Counted from the first letter of the stretch, positions 1 to 7,977 are shown. The stretch is DNA of 33,722 bases from Tepidanaerobacter acetatoxydans_A (GCA_022840405.1 JALHJR010000024.1:1-33722), one strand, 5' to 3'. Program-made: numbers and translations. The notes: a model not told the origin generated them from the sequence alone.

Positions 1-123
1 GTTTGAAGGTTTTTGTATTTTAGTTTTTGCCGATTGTTTTTAGAATTCTTTAGGTTTTAATTTACTAATATTACCAGGTTTCTGGGTACTAATCATATAC
101 TAACAAACGGTAAAATACACACA

Positions 124-207
124 CCGATGGATTTTCAAAGCGGGGTGCCTATGAGGTTCCTTTGATAAATGAAGTCGGCGGAGGTTATAAAACCAGGAGG
201 TGAAAGA
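124..207 (+). promoter_or_regulatory. Candidate structured 5' leader of rpsB
   Basis: The rpsB upstream region can fold. CCGA (124-127) pairs with TCGG (175-178). TCAAAG (135-140) pairs perfectly with CTTTGA (160-165). An inner CCT/AGG hairpin (148-150 with 154-156) caps the element. A 12-codon ORF (ATG at 127, stop TGA at 163-165) runs through the stem, and the true rpsB Shine-Dalgarno (AGGAGGTG, 195-202) lies just downstream. S2 is autoregulated through its leader in gamma-proteobacteria; a similar role here is inference. I see no convincing promoter in bases 1-120, which are T-rich and hold no gene. Confidence 0.4.
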
Positions 208-909
208 ATGTCAATTATTTCAATGAAACAATTATTAGAAGCCGGGGTGCATTTTGGTCACCAGACAAGAAGATGGAATCCCAAGATGAAAGATTATATT
301 TTTACTGAAAGAAACGGGATTTACATTATCGATCTTCAGAAAACTGTAAAAAAAATCGAAGAAGCATATGAATTTGTAAAAAATATTTCTGCAGAAGGCG
401 GTAGCATTCTTTTTGTCGGGACAAAAAAGCAGGCTCAGGAATCTATTCAAGATGAAGCCCAAAGATGCGGTATGTTTTATGTTAACCAACGATGGCTCGG
501 TGGGATGCTTACCAACTTTAAGACTATTCGAAAAAGAATAGACAGACTTCATGAATTAGAAAAAATGGAGGAAGATGGTCTTTTCGAAATACTGCCTAAA
601 AAAGAAGTACTTAATTTACTGCATGAGAAAGAACGTTTAGAAAAAAATCTAGGCGGTATAAAAGACATGACAGAACTCCCGCAAGCAGTGTTTATTGTCG
701 ATCCAAGGAAGGAAAGGATAGCTATTCAAGAAGCTCGAAAGCTGCAAATTCCAATAATAGCAATTGTTGATACGAATTGTGATCCAGATGAAGTAGATTA
801 TATAATACCAGGGAATGATGATGCTATAAGGGCGGTTAAACTATTAACCGAAAAAATTGCTGATGCTGTAATTGAGGGTAGGCAAGGCGAGCAGATGGAA
901 GCCGAATAA
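208..909 (+). CDS. rpsB: 30S ribosomal protein S2
   Basis: This is ribosomal protein S2, a component of the small-subunit head that also helps recruit S1 or its equivalents. The product is 233 aa, normal for the family. The N-terminus MSIISMKQLLEAGVHFGHQ and the following RRWNPKM segment are the family signature, and the middle carries the conserved NQRWLGGMLTNF stretch. An in-frame ATG at 169 would add 13 residues, but the strong AGGAGGTG at 195-202, spaced correctly for ATG 208, and the conserved N-terminus fix the start at 208. The gene is followed by a hairpin terminator (919-953) and then tsf, the usual partner. Identification is secure. Confidence 0.98.
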   Translation: MSIISMKQLLEAGVHFGHQTRRWNPKMKDYIFTERNGIYIIDLQKTVKKIEEAYEFVKNISAEGGSILFVGTKKQAQESIQDEAQRCGMFYVNQRWLGGMLTNFKTIRKRIDRLHELEKMEEDGLFEILPKKEVLNLLHEKERLEKNLGGIKDMTELPQAVFIVDPRKERIAIQEARKLQIPIIAIVDTNCDPDEVDYIIPGNDDAIRAVKLLTEKIADAVIEGRQGEQMEAE

Positions 910-918
910 GCATATTTT

Positions 919-953
919 AGGTAAGGGACTATATACTACCCTTACCTTTTATT
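919..953 (+). terminator. Hairpin terminator/attenuator between rpsB and tsf
   Basis: AGGTAAGGG (919-927) pairs perfectly with CCCTTACCT (939-947) across an 11-base loop, and a T-rich tract follows. The hairpin begins 9 bases after the rpsB stop. As no separate tsf promoter is evident in the short gap, it is probably a partial terminator that sets the S2:EF-Ts ratio (inference). Confidence 0.75.
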
Positions 954-977
954 TCAAAAACAGGGGAGGTTTTATTT

Positions 978-1595
978 ATGATCACTCCAGAACAGGTTAA
1001 GGAGTTGCGTGAGCAAACGGGTGCAGGAATAATGGATTGCAAAAAAGCCTTAGTCGAAGCAGATGGCGACATTGAGAAGGCTGTTATAGTATTGCGTGAA
1101 AAAGGATTGGCTAAAGCAGCTAAGAAGCAAAACCGTTTGGCATCTGAGGGAATAATAGAATCCTACATACACGGAGATGGCAGGATAGGCGTATTGGTAG
1201 AGGTTAATTGCGAAACCGACTTTGTTGCTCGAAATGAGGAATTTCGAAGCTTTGCTAAGGATATTGCTATGCAAATAGCCGCTTCAAATCCTAGATATTT
1301 ATCGCGAGAGGATGTTCCTCGTGAAGTGGTAGAAAAAGAAAGAGAAATTCTAAAAACACAGGCTATAAACGAAGGTAAACCTGAAAAGATTGTTGAAAAG
1401 ATTGTTGACGGGCGAATTGAAAAATTTTATGAAGAAAATTGCCTTTTAGAGCAACCTTTTATAAAAGATCCTGATAAGAATATTTCTCAACTGATAATGG
1501 AGAAAATAGCTATTATCGGTGAAAATATAACTATTAGTCGTTTTGCGAGATTCGAGCGGGGCGAAGTTATAAAAGACAATAGTTCTAGCGTTTGA
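978..1595 (+). CDS. tsf: Elongation factor Ts
   Basis: EF-Ts is the guanine nucleotide exchange factor that regenerates EF-Tu-GTP during translation. The N-terminal UBA-like domain has the typical VKELREQTGAGIMDCKKAL motif, and the core contains the diagnostic TDFVARNEEF segment. At 205 aa this is the short form, as in Thermus and many Clostridia; the B. subtilis and E. coli proteins are near 280-290 aa. The C-terminal segment is complete in its short form and I see no frameshift. ATG 978 follows a good GGGGAGG site (963-969). A strong terminator lies 4 bases after the stop codon. Identification is secure. Confidence 0.97.
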   Translation: MITPEQVKELREQTGAGIMDCKKALVEADGDIEKAVIVLREKGLAKAAKKQNRLASEGIIESYIHGDGRIGVLVEVNCETDFVARNEEFRSFAKDIAMQIAASNPRYLSREDVPREVVEKEREILKTQAINEGKPEKIVEKIVDGRIEKFYEENCLLEQPFIKDPDKNISQLIMEKIAIIGENITISRFARFERGEVIKDNSSSV

Positions 1596-1599
1596 ACAG

Positions 1600-1637
1600 T
1601 TAAAAAAGAGACACCATTTCCAGTGTCTCTTTTTTAA
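1600..1637 (+). terminator. Strong intrinsic terminator after tsf
   Basis: AAAAAAGAGACAC (1602-1614) pairs perfectly with GTGTCTCTTTTTT (1623-1635) around an 8-base loop, and the stem can extend by two more A-T pairs. The T-run forms part of the right arm. It starts 4 bases after the tsf stop codon and separates rpsB-tsf from pyrH-frr. Confidence 0.9.
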
Positions 1638-1692
1638 AAAGGAGGATTTTGTAATAAAATATAGAATTCATTTAGCAAAGAGAGGGTTCCGG

Positions 1693-2406
1693 ATGCAAAA
1701 ACCAGTTTATAAAAGAATCATTTTAAAAATCAGCGGTGAAGCATTAGCTGGCAGCAAAGGTTTTGGTATCGATCAACAAATACTGAATTCAATAGCGGAT
1801 CAAATTAAAGAAGTCCATAATCTTGGCGTTGAGGTAGCGATAGTTGTAGGCGGTGGTAACATATGGAGAGGCAGAGATTCAGAGCAAATGGATAGAGCAA
1901 CGGCAGATTATATGGGGATGTTAGCTACTGTAATTAATGCACTTGCCTTGCAAGATGTTTTAGAAAACAGAGGAGTTCAAACAAGAGTGCAAACTGCTAT
2001 AGAAATGAGAGAGGTAGCAGAGCCATATATCAGAAGAAGAGCCATAAGACATCTTGAAAAAGGAAGAGTGGTTATTTTTGCTGCGGGAACCGGTAACCCG
2101 TTCTTTTCAACGGATACCACTGCTGCCCTAAGGGCTGCTGAGATAGAGGCGGAAGTAATACTGTTGGCGAAAAAAGTTGATGGAGTTTACGATTCTGATC
2201 CTCTACTAAATACTGCGGCACAAAAATATGATTCTCTCGATTATATTGATGTGCTAAATAAGGGTTTAGGTGTAATGGATTCAACGGCAACTTCTTTGTG
2301 CATGGATAACAATATCCCAATCATTGTTTTCGGCATAAATACGCCTGGTAACATAAAAAGAGTGATACTAGGCGAAAATATAGGCACATTAGTAAGGGGG
2401 AGTTGA
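1693..2406 (+). CDS. pyrH: UMP kinase
   Basis: UMP kinase phosphorylates UMP to UDP with ATP and feeds pyrimidine nucleotide synthesis. It is the bacterial hexameric type of the amino-acid kinase fold. Visible motifs are LKISGEALAG near the N-terminus, VVGGGNIWRG, the TGNPFFSTDTTAALRA nucleotide-binding stretch, and the C-terminal DSTATSLCMDNNIPI segment. At 237 aa its length is typical. ATG 1693 has a modest AGAGGG site at 1681-1686; a much stronger site at 1639-1645 lacks a matching canonical start (see findings). The gene runs straight into frr, 6 bases downstream, and the two are very likely cotranscribed. Confidence 0.97.
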   Translation: MQKPVYKRIILKISGEALAGSKGFGIDQQILNSIADQIKEVHNLGVEVAIVVGGGNIWRGRDSEQMDRATADYMGMLATVINALALQDVLENRGVQTRVQTAIEMREVAEPYIRRRAIRHLEKGRVVIFAAGTGNPFFSTDTTAALRAAEIEAEVILLAKKVDGVYDSDPLLNTAAQKYDSLDYIDVLNKGLGVMDSTATSLCMDNNIPIIVFGINTPGNIKRVILGENIGTLVRGS

Positions 2407-2412
2407 TTAAAT

Positions 2413-2970
2413 TTGGACAAGAAGATTTATACTGAGATGGAAAATCAAATGAATGAGGTATTGGTAAATTTAAAGTCGGAGTTTACCACTATTAGAGCCG
2501 GTAGGGCATCTGCAGCACTTCTTGATAAAATATATGTAGATTATTATGGTTCGCCCACTCCTGTAAATCAAGTTGCTTCTGTCAGTGTCCCGGAACCTAA
2601 AATGATCCTAATACAGCCTTGGGACTTAAAAACGCTTGGGGTCATAGAGAAGGCTATTTTAAAGTCAGATCTTGGCCTTACGCCAAATAACGATGGTAAG
2701 GTTATAAGACTGATTCTACCGGAACTAACCGCTGAAAGGAGACAGGAACTTGTAAAATTATCTAAGAAAAAAGCCGAAGAGGCCAAGGTATCCATTAGAA
2801 ATATTCGCAGAGAATATAATGATGTTTTAAAGAAGATGGAAAAAAACAGAGAAATTTCTGAGGATGATTTAAAGCGTTCACAGGAAGAAATTCAAAAAAT
2901 AACCGATAAATACATAGATGAAGTTGAAAAGATATTAGCTAATAAGGAAAAAGACATAATGGAAGTATAA
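2413..2970 (+). CDS. frr: Ribosome recycling factor
   Basis: Ribosome recycling factor works with EF-G to split the post-termination ribosome. The product is 185 aa, the same length as the E. coli protein. Signature stretches are TIRAGRASAALLDKI and the C-terminal helical hairpin with LPELTAERRQELVK. The start is TTG at 2413, preceded by AAGGGGGAG (2394-2402) that overlaps the end of pyrH. No other start fits as well. The gene follows pyrH as in most bacteria, and a structured region with a terminator lies downstream before uppS. Confidence 0.97.
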   Translation: MDKKIYTEMENQMNEVLVNLKSEFTTIRAGRASAALLDKIYVDYYGSPTPVNQVASVSVPEPKMILIQPWDLKTLGVIEKAILKSDLGLTPNNDGKVIRLILPELTAERRQELVKLSKKKAEEAKVSIRNIRREYNDVLKKMEKNREISEDDLKRSQEEIQKITDKYIDEVEKILANKEKDIMEV

Positions 2971-3034
2971 ACTCAATTATATTTTATTTACCACATAGAC
3001 CATTTTATTTTTTAAAATTACTGAGTGCAAAGAT

Positions 3035-3094
3035 TTATCCAGTCGAGGCAGTTGACTAAAGGGTAAGAATCCCCTCGGTGGAGGGGATTCTTTT
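3035..3094 (+). terminator. Terminator with upstream folded element between frr and uppS
   Basis: The terminator AAGAATCCCCTC (3065-3076) pairs perfectly with GAGGGGATTCTT (3081-3092) around GGTG, with T's after it. Just before it, TTATCC (3035-3040) can pair with GGGTAA (3061-3066), continuing into AGTC/GACT (3041-3044 with 3054-3057). The loop contains CGAGG, complementary to CCTCG (3073-3077) in the terminator left arm, so an alternative pairing is possible. The terminator is well supported; a regulatory switch is inference. Confidence 0.8.
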
Positions 3095-3126
3095 GCGTAA
3101 ATTCTGTAGGAGGAATATGAGATAGA

Positions 3127-3885
3127 ATGCCTATGAATGATTCTAAACCTATGTTAGAGAAATTAAAAATGCATAATATGCCAAAGCATATTGCTATAAT
3201 AATGGATGGCAACGGACGATGGGCAGAAAGTAAGAATCTTCCTAGAATAGCCGGCCATTGGGCAGGAGCTGAAACGCTTAAGAATATTGTAAGCACTTGT
3301 TCAAAATTAAAAATTCAAATTCTAACCGTATTTGCATTTTCTTCTGAGAACTGGAAAAGGCCTGCTAAAGAAGTAAATTCATTGATGAATCTTTTATTGT
3401 ATTATCTAAAAAAAGAGGTTGAAGAATTACACCGAAATAATATAAGAATTATTGTAACTGGTGATTGGGAAGAGTTACCTGATAAAGTTGCTAAACAAAT
3501 TAAAAAAAGCATAATAATAACACAAAATAATTCCGGACTTATTTTGAATATTGCATTGAATTATGGTGCTCGTAAAGAAATATTATTGGCTTGCAAGAAT
3601 ATATGCAGTGATGTTTTAAAAGGCGATCTGATTATTGATAAAATCGATGAAGAGCTATTTAATAAGTATTTATATACTCATGATTTACCGGATCCGGATT
3701 TATTGATAAGACCCAGTGGTGAGCTGCGGATAAGCAATTTTTTACTCTGGCAAATTGCTTATACTGAATTATGGTTTACGGAAATATTTTGGCCCGAGTT
3801 TAAACCGGAGGATCTGTTAAAAGCTATATATGATTATCAAGCACGTGAACGAAGATTTGGAGGGCTAAAAAAACAAAGCAGGTGA
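3127..3885 (+). CDS. uppS: Undecaprenyl diphosphate synthase (cis-prenyltransferase)
   Basis: UppS condenses farnesyl diphosphate with eight isopentenyl diphosphates to make the C55 carrier for peptidoglycan and other wall polymers. The catalytic IIMDGNGRWA motif lies near residues 24-33 (Asp27). SSENWKRP and the C-terminal DPDLLIRPSGE motif follow; the usual form of the latter is IRTSGE, so there is a Thr-to-Pro change. At 252 aa it is normal in length. The start is not fully certain: ATG 3127 lies 13 bases from AGGAGG (3108-3113), and ATG 3133 is an alternative. A two-codon ORF, ATG AGA TAG, sits between that site and 3127. cdsA follows immediately, as in most bacteria. Confidence 0.95.
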   Translation: MPMNDSKPMLEKLKMHNMPKHIAIIMDGNGRWAESKNLPRIAGHWAGAETLKNIVSTCSKLKIQILTVFAFSSENWKRPAKEVNSLMNLLLYYLKKEVEELHRNNIRIIVTGDWEELPDKVAKQIKKSIIITQNNSGLILNIALNYGARKEILLACKNICSDVLKGDLIIDKIDEELFNKYLYTHDLPDPDLLIRPSGELRISNFLLWQIAYTELWFTEIFWPEFKPEDLLKAIYDYQARERRFGGLKKQSR

Positions 3886-3889
3886 ATTG

Positions 3890-4702
3890 ATGCTTATAAG
3901 AACTATAAGTGCTATTATCGGTATGCTGATATTGGGATATGGTATAAATACTGGTGGTTGGTTCTTTTATATAGGGATAACTGTTCTAAACTTATGTGCT
4001 ATTTATGAACTTTATAATGCCTTACAAAAAGCAGATATACATATAAATTTCATTTTAAATTCAGTTTTTGCAGTTGTGCTATTATATTTTGTTAATTTTT
4101 CTTATAAATTCGATTTTATCTTAGTTTATTATTCTATAGTATTAATACTCATATTGACATTTTTATTTAGTTTAATAAATAATTTTCACAGCCGTTTAAG
4201 TGATGCTGTTTTTAGTGTATTTTCATTTGTATATACCGCACTCTTATTTATGAGCATTATACTAACCAGGAATCTTCCTAACGGAACAAACTTAACTTGG
4301 TGGATATTCGTTACAATTTGGGCTTGTGATACAGGAGCTTTTTTTGCTGGTATTTGGTGGGGCAGAACACCTCTAGCGCCAAATATTAGTCCGAAAAAAA
4401 CTTTAGAAGGAAGCTTAGGCGGCATTTTATTAAGTGTAATAGTATGCACTATTTTCAAAATATATTTTCTGCCGGAAATAAGCAATCTATATGCTGTGAT
4501 ATTAGGTTTTTTAATCGCATTTGCTTCTCAAGCAGGTGATTTATCGGCTTCTTTAATTAAACGGTATTGCAAGATTAAGGATTTTTCAAATATCATTCCC
4601 GGTCATGGAGGAATTCTTGACAGATTAGACAGTGCTCTTTTCTCTTTTCCTGTGGCATATATTTATATTATATTATTACTTCAAAAAGGTGGTCTCCAAT
4701 GA
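3890..4702 (+). CDS. cdsA: Phosphatidate cytidylyltransferase (CDP-diacylglycerol synthase)
   Basis: CdsA makes CDP-diacylglycerol from phosphatidate and CTP at the membrane, the branch point of phospholipid synthesis. The 270-aa product is mostly hydrophobic, with about seven or eight membrane segments. The conserved SPKKTLEGSLGG motif occurs mid-protein, and the C-terminal family signature appears as KDFSNIIPGHGGILDRLDS. ATG 3890 is preferred over the adjacent TTG 3887 because AGGTG (3880-3884) spaces better to it. It lies four bases after the uppS stop and overlaps the next gene by ATGA, indicating translational coupling. Confidence 0.95.
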   Translation: MLIRTISAIIGMLILGYGINTGGWFFYIGITVLNLCAIYELYNALQKADIHINFILNSVFAVVLLYFVNFSYKFDFILVYYSIVLILILTFLFSLINNFHSRLSDAVFSVFSFVYTALLFMSIILTRNLPNGTNLTWWIFVTIWACDTGAFFAGIWWGRTPLAPNISPKKTLEGSLGGILLSVIVCTIFKIYFLPEISNLYAVILGFLIAFASQAGDLSASLIKRYCKIKDFSNIIPGHGGILDRLDSALFSFPVAYIYIILLLQKGGLQ

Positions 4703-5778
4703 AAATAAAAACCACTTATACCCCGATCGTTTTTCTAATCCTTGCTATAATTTTCACTTCACTAATCATTGTTTTAGCCTTAAAACATTTACTGCCATTA
4801 GTTATAGGGATAATTTTAGCCATATTGATTGATCCCATAGTAAGTTTTATTGAAAGAAAAACAGGATTTACCAGAGGTGTAATTACTGCGATAGTCCTTA
4901 CTGTAATATTCTGTGGATTAGGTTATGTTTTTTTTCTTATAATCGCACGCTTTACTTTTGAACTAGCAAGGCTTATAAATCTTATACCTTACCAGCGCGA
5001 TTATTTTAACACTATTTTAGATAAGGCTTTTCTATTTATAAATAGCTTTTTTTCAAGGATTCCCGAAGAAATATTGACATATATAAAAGCTAACTTAAAT
5101 CAAATATTGTCAACAATTACAGGTTCGATATCGGATTTTTATAGTCTTTTAGTTAATAAGATATGGATGGTTCCTAATTTATTTGTTAGTGCCTTTGCTA
5201 TAATAGTATTTGTGTTTTTATTTACTTATTTTCTGACCAAGGACAAGGATAAAATCATAGAAGCTATAAGGAACTTATTTCCAGAGCAGTTCCAGGAGCA
5301 GGTAAAATTACTCCAGGTCGAAATTATATTCTCCTTTTTTAGATTGATAAAAGCACAAATAATTTTAGTTATTATTTCTGCAGTTATAACCGTTATCGGC
5401 TTTTATATTTTAAAAGTAGATTATGCGCTAATTTTAGGGATAATTTGCGGGCTATTGGATATAATGCCTTTGTTTGGGCCCAGCTTAATATTCATACCGT
5501 GGATTATTTATTCGGTTATTGTTCATAATATAAATTTTGCTGTGGGTTTGCTGCTATTATATGTTATAATTATTGGAAGCAGACAGATTTTGCAAGCCAA
5601 AGTAATCGGTCAGAATCTTGACGTAGATCCTTTGTTAACTTTAATCTCCATCTATCTGGGGATAGAAATGCTAGGTTGGAAAGGATTATTTATAGGACCT
5701 TTGGTAGTTGTCGTAGTCAGAGCTCTGATTCATTCAGGAATAATACCTCCATTGACTAAAACTACAAAGAAAGTATAA
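4699..5778 (+). CDS. AI-2E family (PerM/YtvI-like) integral membrane protein
   Basis: This 359-aa protein has an N-terminal pair of membrane helices, a long amphipathic middle region (about residues 90-150) and four or more C-terminal helices. The segment SRQILQAKVIGQNLDVDPLLTLISIYLG followed by a GLFIGP turn is typical of the AI-2E transporter superfamily (PF01594). Its members include the B. subtilis sporulation membrane protein YtvI and various exporters; the substrate cannot be read from sequence. It overlaps cdsA by four bases and is 20 bases from rseP, exactly where dxr normally lies. It has no resemblance to DXP reductoisomerase. Confidence 0.85.
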   Translation: MKIKTTYTPIVFLILAIIFTSLIIVLALKHLLPLVIGIILAILIDPIVSFIERKTGFTRGVITAIVLTVIFCGLGYVFFLIIARFTFELARLINLIPYQRDYFNTILDKAFLFINSFFSRIPEEILTYIKANLNQILSTITGSISDFYSLLVNKIWMVPNLFVSAFAIIVFVFLFTYFLTKDKDKIIEAIRNLFPEQFQEQVKLLQVEIIFSFFRLIKAQIILVIISAVITVIGFYILKVDYALILGIICGLLDIMPLFGPSLIFIPWIIYSVIVHNINFAVGLLLLYVIIIGSRQILQAKVIGQNLDVDPLLTLISIYLGIEMLGWKGLFIGPLVVVVVRALIHSGIIPPLTKTTKKV

Positions 5779-5798
5779 AATTACGGAAGGTGGAAATA

Positions 5799-6836
5799 TT
5801 GCTAACCTTAGTTACTTCGATAATAGTTTTTGGTATGCTTGTTTTTTTTCATGAATTCGGTCACTTTATTTTTGCAAAATTATCTGATATAAAGGTTAAT
5901 GAATTCAGTTTAGGTTTTGGACCACAAATATTAAAAATAAAGCTGAAAGAAACCGAGTATTTCATACGGGCACTTCCTTTTGGCGGTTACGTAAAAATGG
6001 AGGGAGAAGATTCTGAAACTACTGACCCCAGAGCTTTTAACAATAAACCAGCATTAGTAAGAATGGGTGTAGTATTAGCGGGACCTATAATGAATTTTCT
6101 TCTAGCTGTACTTTTACTTGCAATTATTAGTTTTTCTTCAGGGATCGCTACAACAAGCGTTACAGTTATCCCTGGGGAACCGGCTGAACAAGCTGGAATC
6201 CGTAATGGAGATCAAATATATGCTATAAATAATGAAAAGGTTAACTCCTGGGATGAAATAGTAGATATAATTAGCAATAAACCGTATGAAGAAATAAACA
6301 TAACGGTGCTTAGAAATGGCGATTTTATTTCATATAAAGTAAATACAGCGGCAGAGCCACAGACACAGCGAGGAATTATAGGTATTAAAACTGTTGTAGT
6401 CAAACATTCTTTGAGTAAGAGCCTTGGGTTTGGAGTTGAAAAGACTTTTTGGATTTCAAAAATGATATTGGTAGGTCTATCTCAAATGATAACAGGCCAA
6501 GCAAAAGTCGATGTGGTAGGCCCTGTAGGAATGTTTCAAATAGTAGGTGAAGCAGCTAAGGTAAGCATTTTTCAACTTTTATATATCGCAGCTCTAATAA
6601 GTATAAATTTAGGATTATTTAATCTTTTTCCTATTCCTGCCTTAGATGGCGGTCGAGCCATTTTCTTGTTATTAGAGCTTTTAAGAGGCAAATCAATTGA
6701 TCAAGAAAAAGAAGGCTTAATACATTTTATTGGATTTGCTTTATTGATGTTTTTAATGATAGTAGTTTTATTCAAAGATATAAAGGAACTGGATTTGATA
6801 AATTTGATGAAACAGTTTTGGTTAAAAATGCAATAA
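5799..6836 (+). CDS. rseP: RseP/RasP family intramembrane zinc metalloprotease
   Basis: This is a site-2 protease that cuts transmembrane segments such as anti-sigma factors and signal peptide remnants (RasP/YluC in B. subtilis). The zinc-binding HEFGH is in the first membrane helix (His18, Glu19, His22 from the chosen start), and NLFPIPALDGGR near residue 280 supplies the third metal ligand. A single PDZ domain occupies about residues 100-190. TTG 5799 is preferred because AAGGTGG (5787-5793) spaces correctly to it; the upstream GTG 5790 overlaps that site and would add three residues. Length is typical for a one-PDZ family member. Confidence 0.95.
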   Translation: MLTLVTSIIVFGMLVFFHEFGHFIFAKLSDIKVNEFSLGFGPQILKIKLKETEYFIRALPFGGYVKMEGEDSETTDPRAFNNKPALVRMGVVLAGPIMNFLLAVLLLAIISFSSGIATTSVTVIPGEPAEQAGIRNGDQIYAINNEKVNSWDEIVDIISNKPYEEINITVLRNGDFISYKVNTAAEPQTQRGIIGIKTVVVKHSLSKSLGFGVEKTFWISKMILVGLSQMITGQAKVDVVGPVGMFQIVGEAAKVSIFQLLYIAALISINLGLFNLFPIPALDGGRAIFLLLELLRGKSIDQEKEGLIHFIGFALLMFLMIVVLFKDIKELDLINLMKQFWLKMQ

Positions 6837-6897
6837 TAAAAATTTACTGAACATATATTTTAAGCTCAGATTTATTTGGCGATTAACTGGAGGAGCT

Positions 6898-7977
6898 ATG
6901 ATGAATAATTACCGTATAAAGGATAGACGTAAGTCGAAAAAAATCATGGTTAGTAATGTTGGTATTGGAGGGGACAGCCCCATCAGCGTTCAGTCCATGA
7001 CAAATACAAAGACATATGATGTAAAAAGTACCATACAACAGATACATGCTTTAGAAGAATATGGCTGTGATATTATCAGGGTAGCTGTTCCGGATCAAGA
7101 AAGTGCTGAAGCCATATCCAAAATAAAAAGGCAAATTCATATACCCTTAGTGGCAGATATCCAGTTTGATTATCGTTTGGCGATTGAATCCATTAGGCAG
7201 GGTGCCGATGCTATCAGAATAAATCCAGGAAACATCGGTGATGCCGAAAGGGTCAGGGAGATTGTTCAGCTAGCCAAATCTTATCAAATACCTATCAGAA
7301 TAGGTGTCAATTCAGGGTCCATTGAAAAGGATTTACTTCACAAGTATGGCAAACCCACACCTGAAGCGATGGTCGAAAGTGCGTTAAGACATATTGAAAT
7401 TTTAGAGAATATGAATTTTAGCGATATAATAGTTTCACTTAAGTCTTCTGACGTGCTTTCAAATATATTGGCATACAAAATGATGGCTCTGAAAGTAGAT
7501 TACCCTTTGCACTTGGGCATAACAGAAGCCGGAACATTAATAAACGGTACAGTAAAGTCTTCAGTAGGTTTAGGGATTTTATTGTATGAAGGAATTGGTG
7601 ACACAATTCGAGTATCTTTAACAGGGGAACCGTCAGATGAGGTAAAAGTGGGCATTGAAATATTAAAAAGCTTAAATTTAAGAGAATACGGAATAAATTT
7701 GATTTCATGTCCAACATGTGGTAGAACTGAAGTTGATTTAATCAATATAGCAAAAGAAATTGAGGAAAAGCTTGCTAATGTGAAAAAGCCACTGAAGGTA
7801 GCAGTTATGGGATGCATAGTAAACGGCCCGGGTGAAGCCAAAGAAGCAGATATCGGTATTGCAGGCGGCAAAAAAAAGGTTGCAATATTTAAAAAGGGTG
7901 AGATAATAAAGACTGTATCTGAAGAAGATGCTGTTTCAGAGCTTATTCGAGAAATAAATGAGATTGTGAACATCTAA
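6898..7977 (+). CDS. ispG: 4-hydroxy-3-methylbut-2-en-1-yl diphosphate synthase (flavodoxin)
   Basis: IspG (GcpE) is the penultimate enzyme of the MEP isoprenoid pathway, converting MEcPP to HMBPP with a [4Fe-4S] cluster. The N-terminal TIM barrel opens with the conserved GGDSPISVQSMTNT. The cluster ligands are visible as CPTC (Cys271, Cys274) and MGC (Cys306), followed by NGPGEAKEADIG with the Glu313 equivalent. At 359 aa this is the short bacterial form. Two ATGs in tandem (6898, 6901) both follow GGAGGAG (6889-6895); the second has slightly better spacing. Its presence shows the MEP pathway is used, although dxr is missing from the neighbourhood. Confidence 0.97.
   Translation: MMNNYRIKDRRKSKKIMVSNVGIGGDSPISVQSMTNTKTYDVKSTIQQIHALEEYGCDIIRVAVPDQESAEAISKIKRQIHIPLVADIQFDYRLAIESIRQGADAIRINPGNIGDAERVREIVQLAKSYQIPIRIGVNSGSIEKDLLHKYGKPTPEAMVESALRHIEILENMNFSDIIVSLKSSDVLSNILAYKMMALKVDYPLHLGITEAGTLINGTVKSSVGLGILLYEGIGDTIRVSLTGEPSDEVKVGIEILKSLNLREYGINLISCPTCGRTEVDLINIAKEIEEKLANVKKPLKVAVMGCIVNGPGEAKEADIGIAGGKKKVAIFKKGEIIKTVSEEDAVSELIREINEIVNI

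Noticed and set aside
169..207. Longer rpsB start at ATG 169
   Set aside because: The 13 extra residues are not family-like and the strong ribosome site at 195-202 would be inside the gene.
3035..3094. T-box or known riboswitch upstream of uppS
   Set aside because: No T-box AGGGTGGNACC core or specifier arrangement and no recognisable ligand-riboswitch core; kept only as a possible attenuator.
4699..5778. A diverged dxr at its usual position
   Set aside because: The protein is almost entirely hydrophobic with AI-2E family motifs and has no NADPH-binding or DXP-binding motif.
7500..7973. 157-codon minus-strand frame opposite ispG
   Set aside because: It is the shadow of ispG, with low-complexity composition and no ribosome site or family motif.
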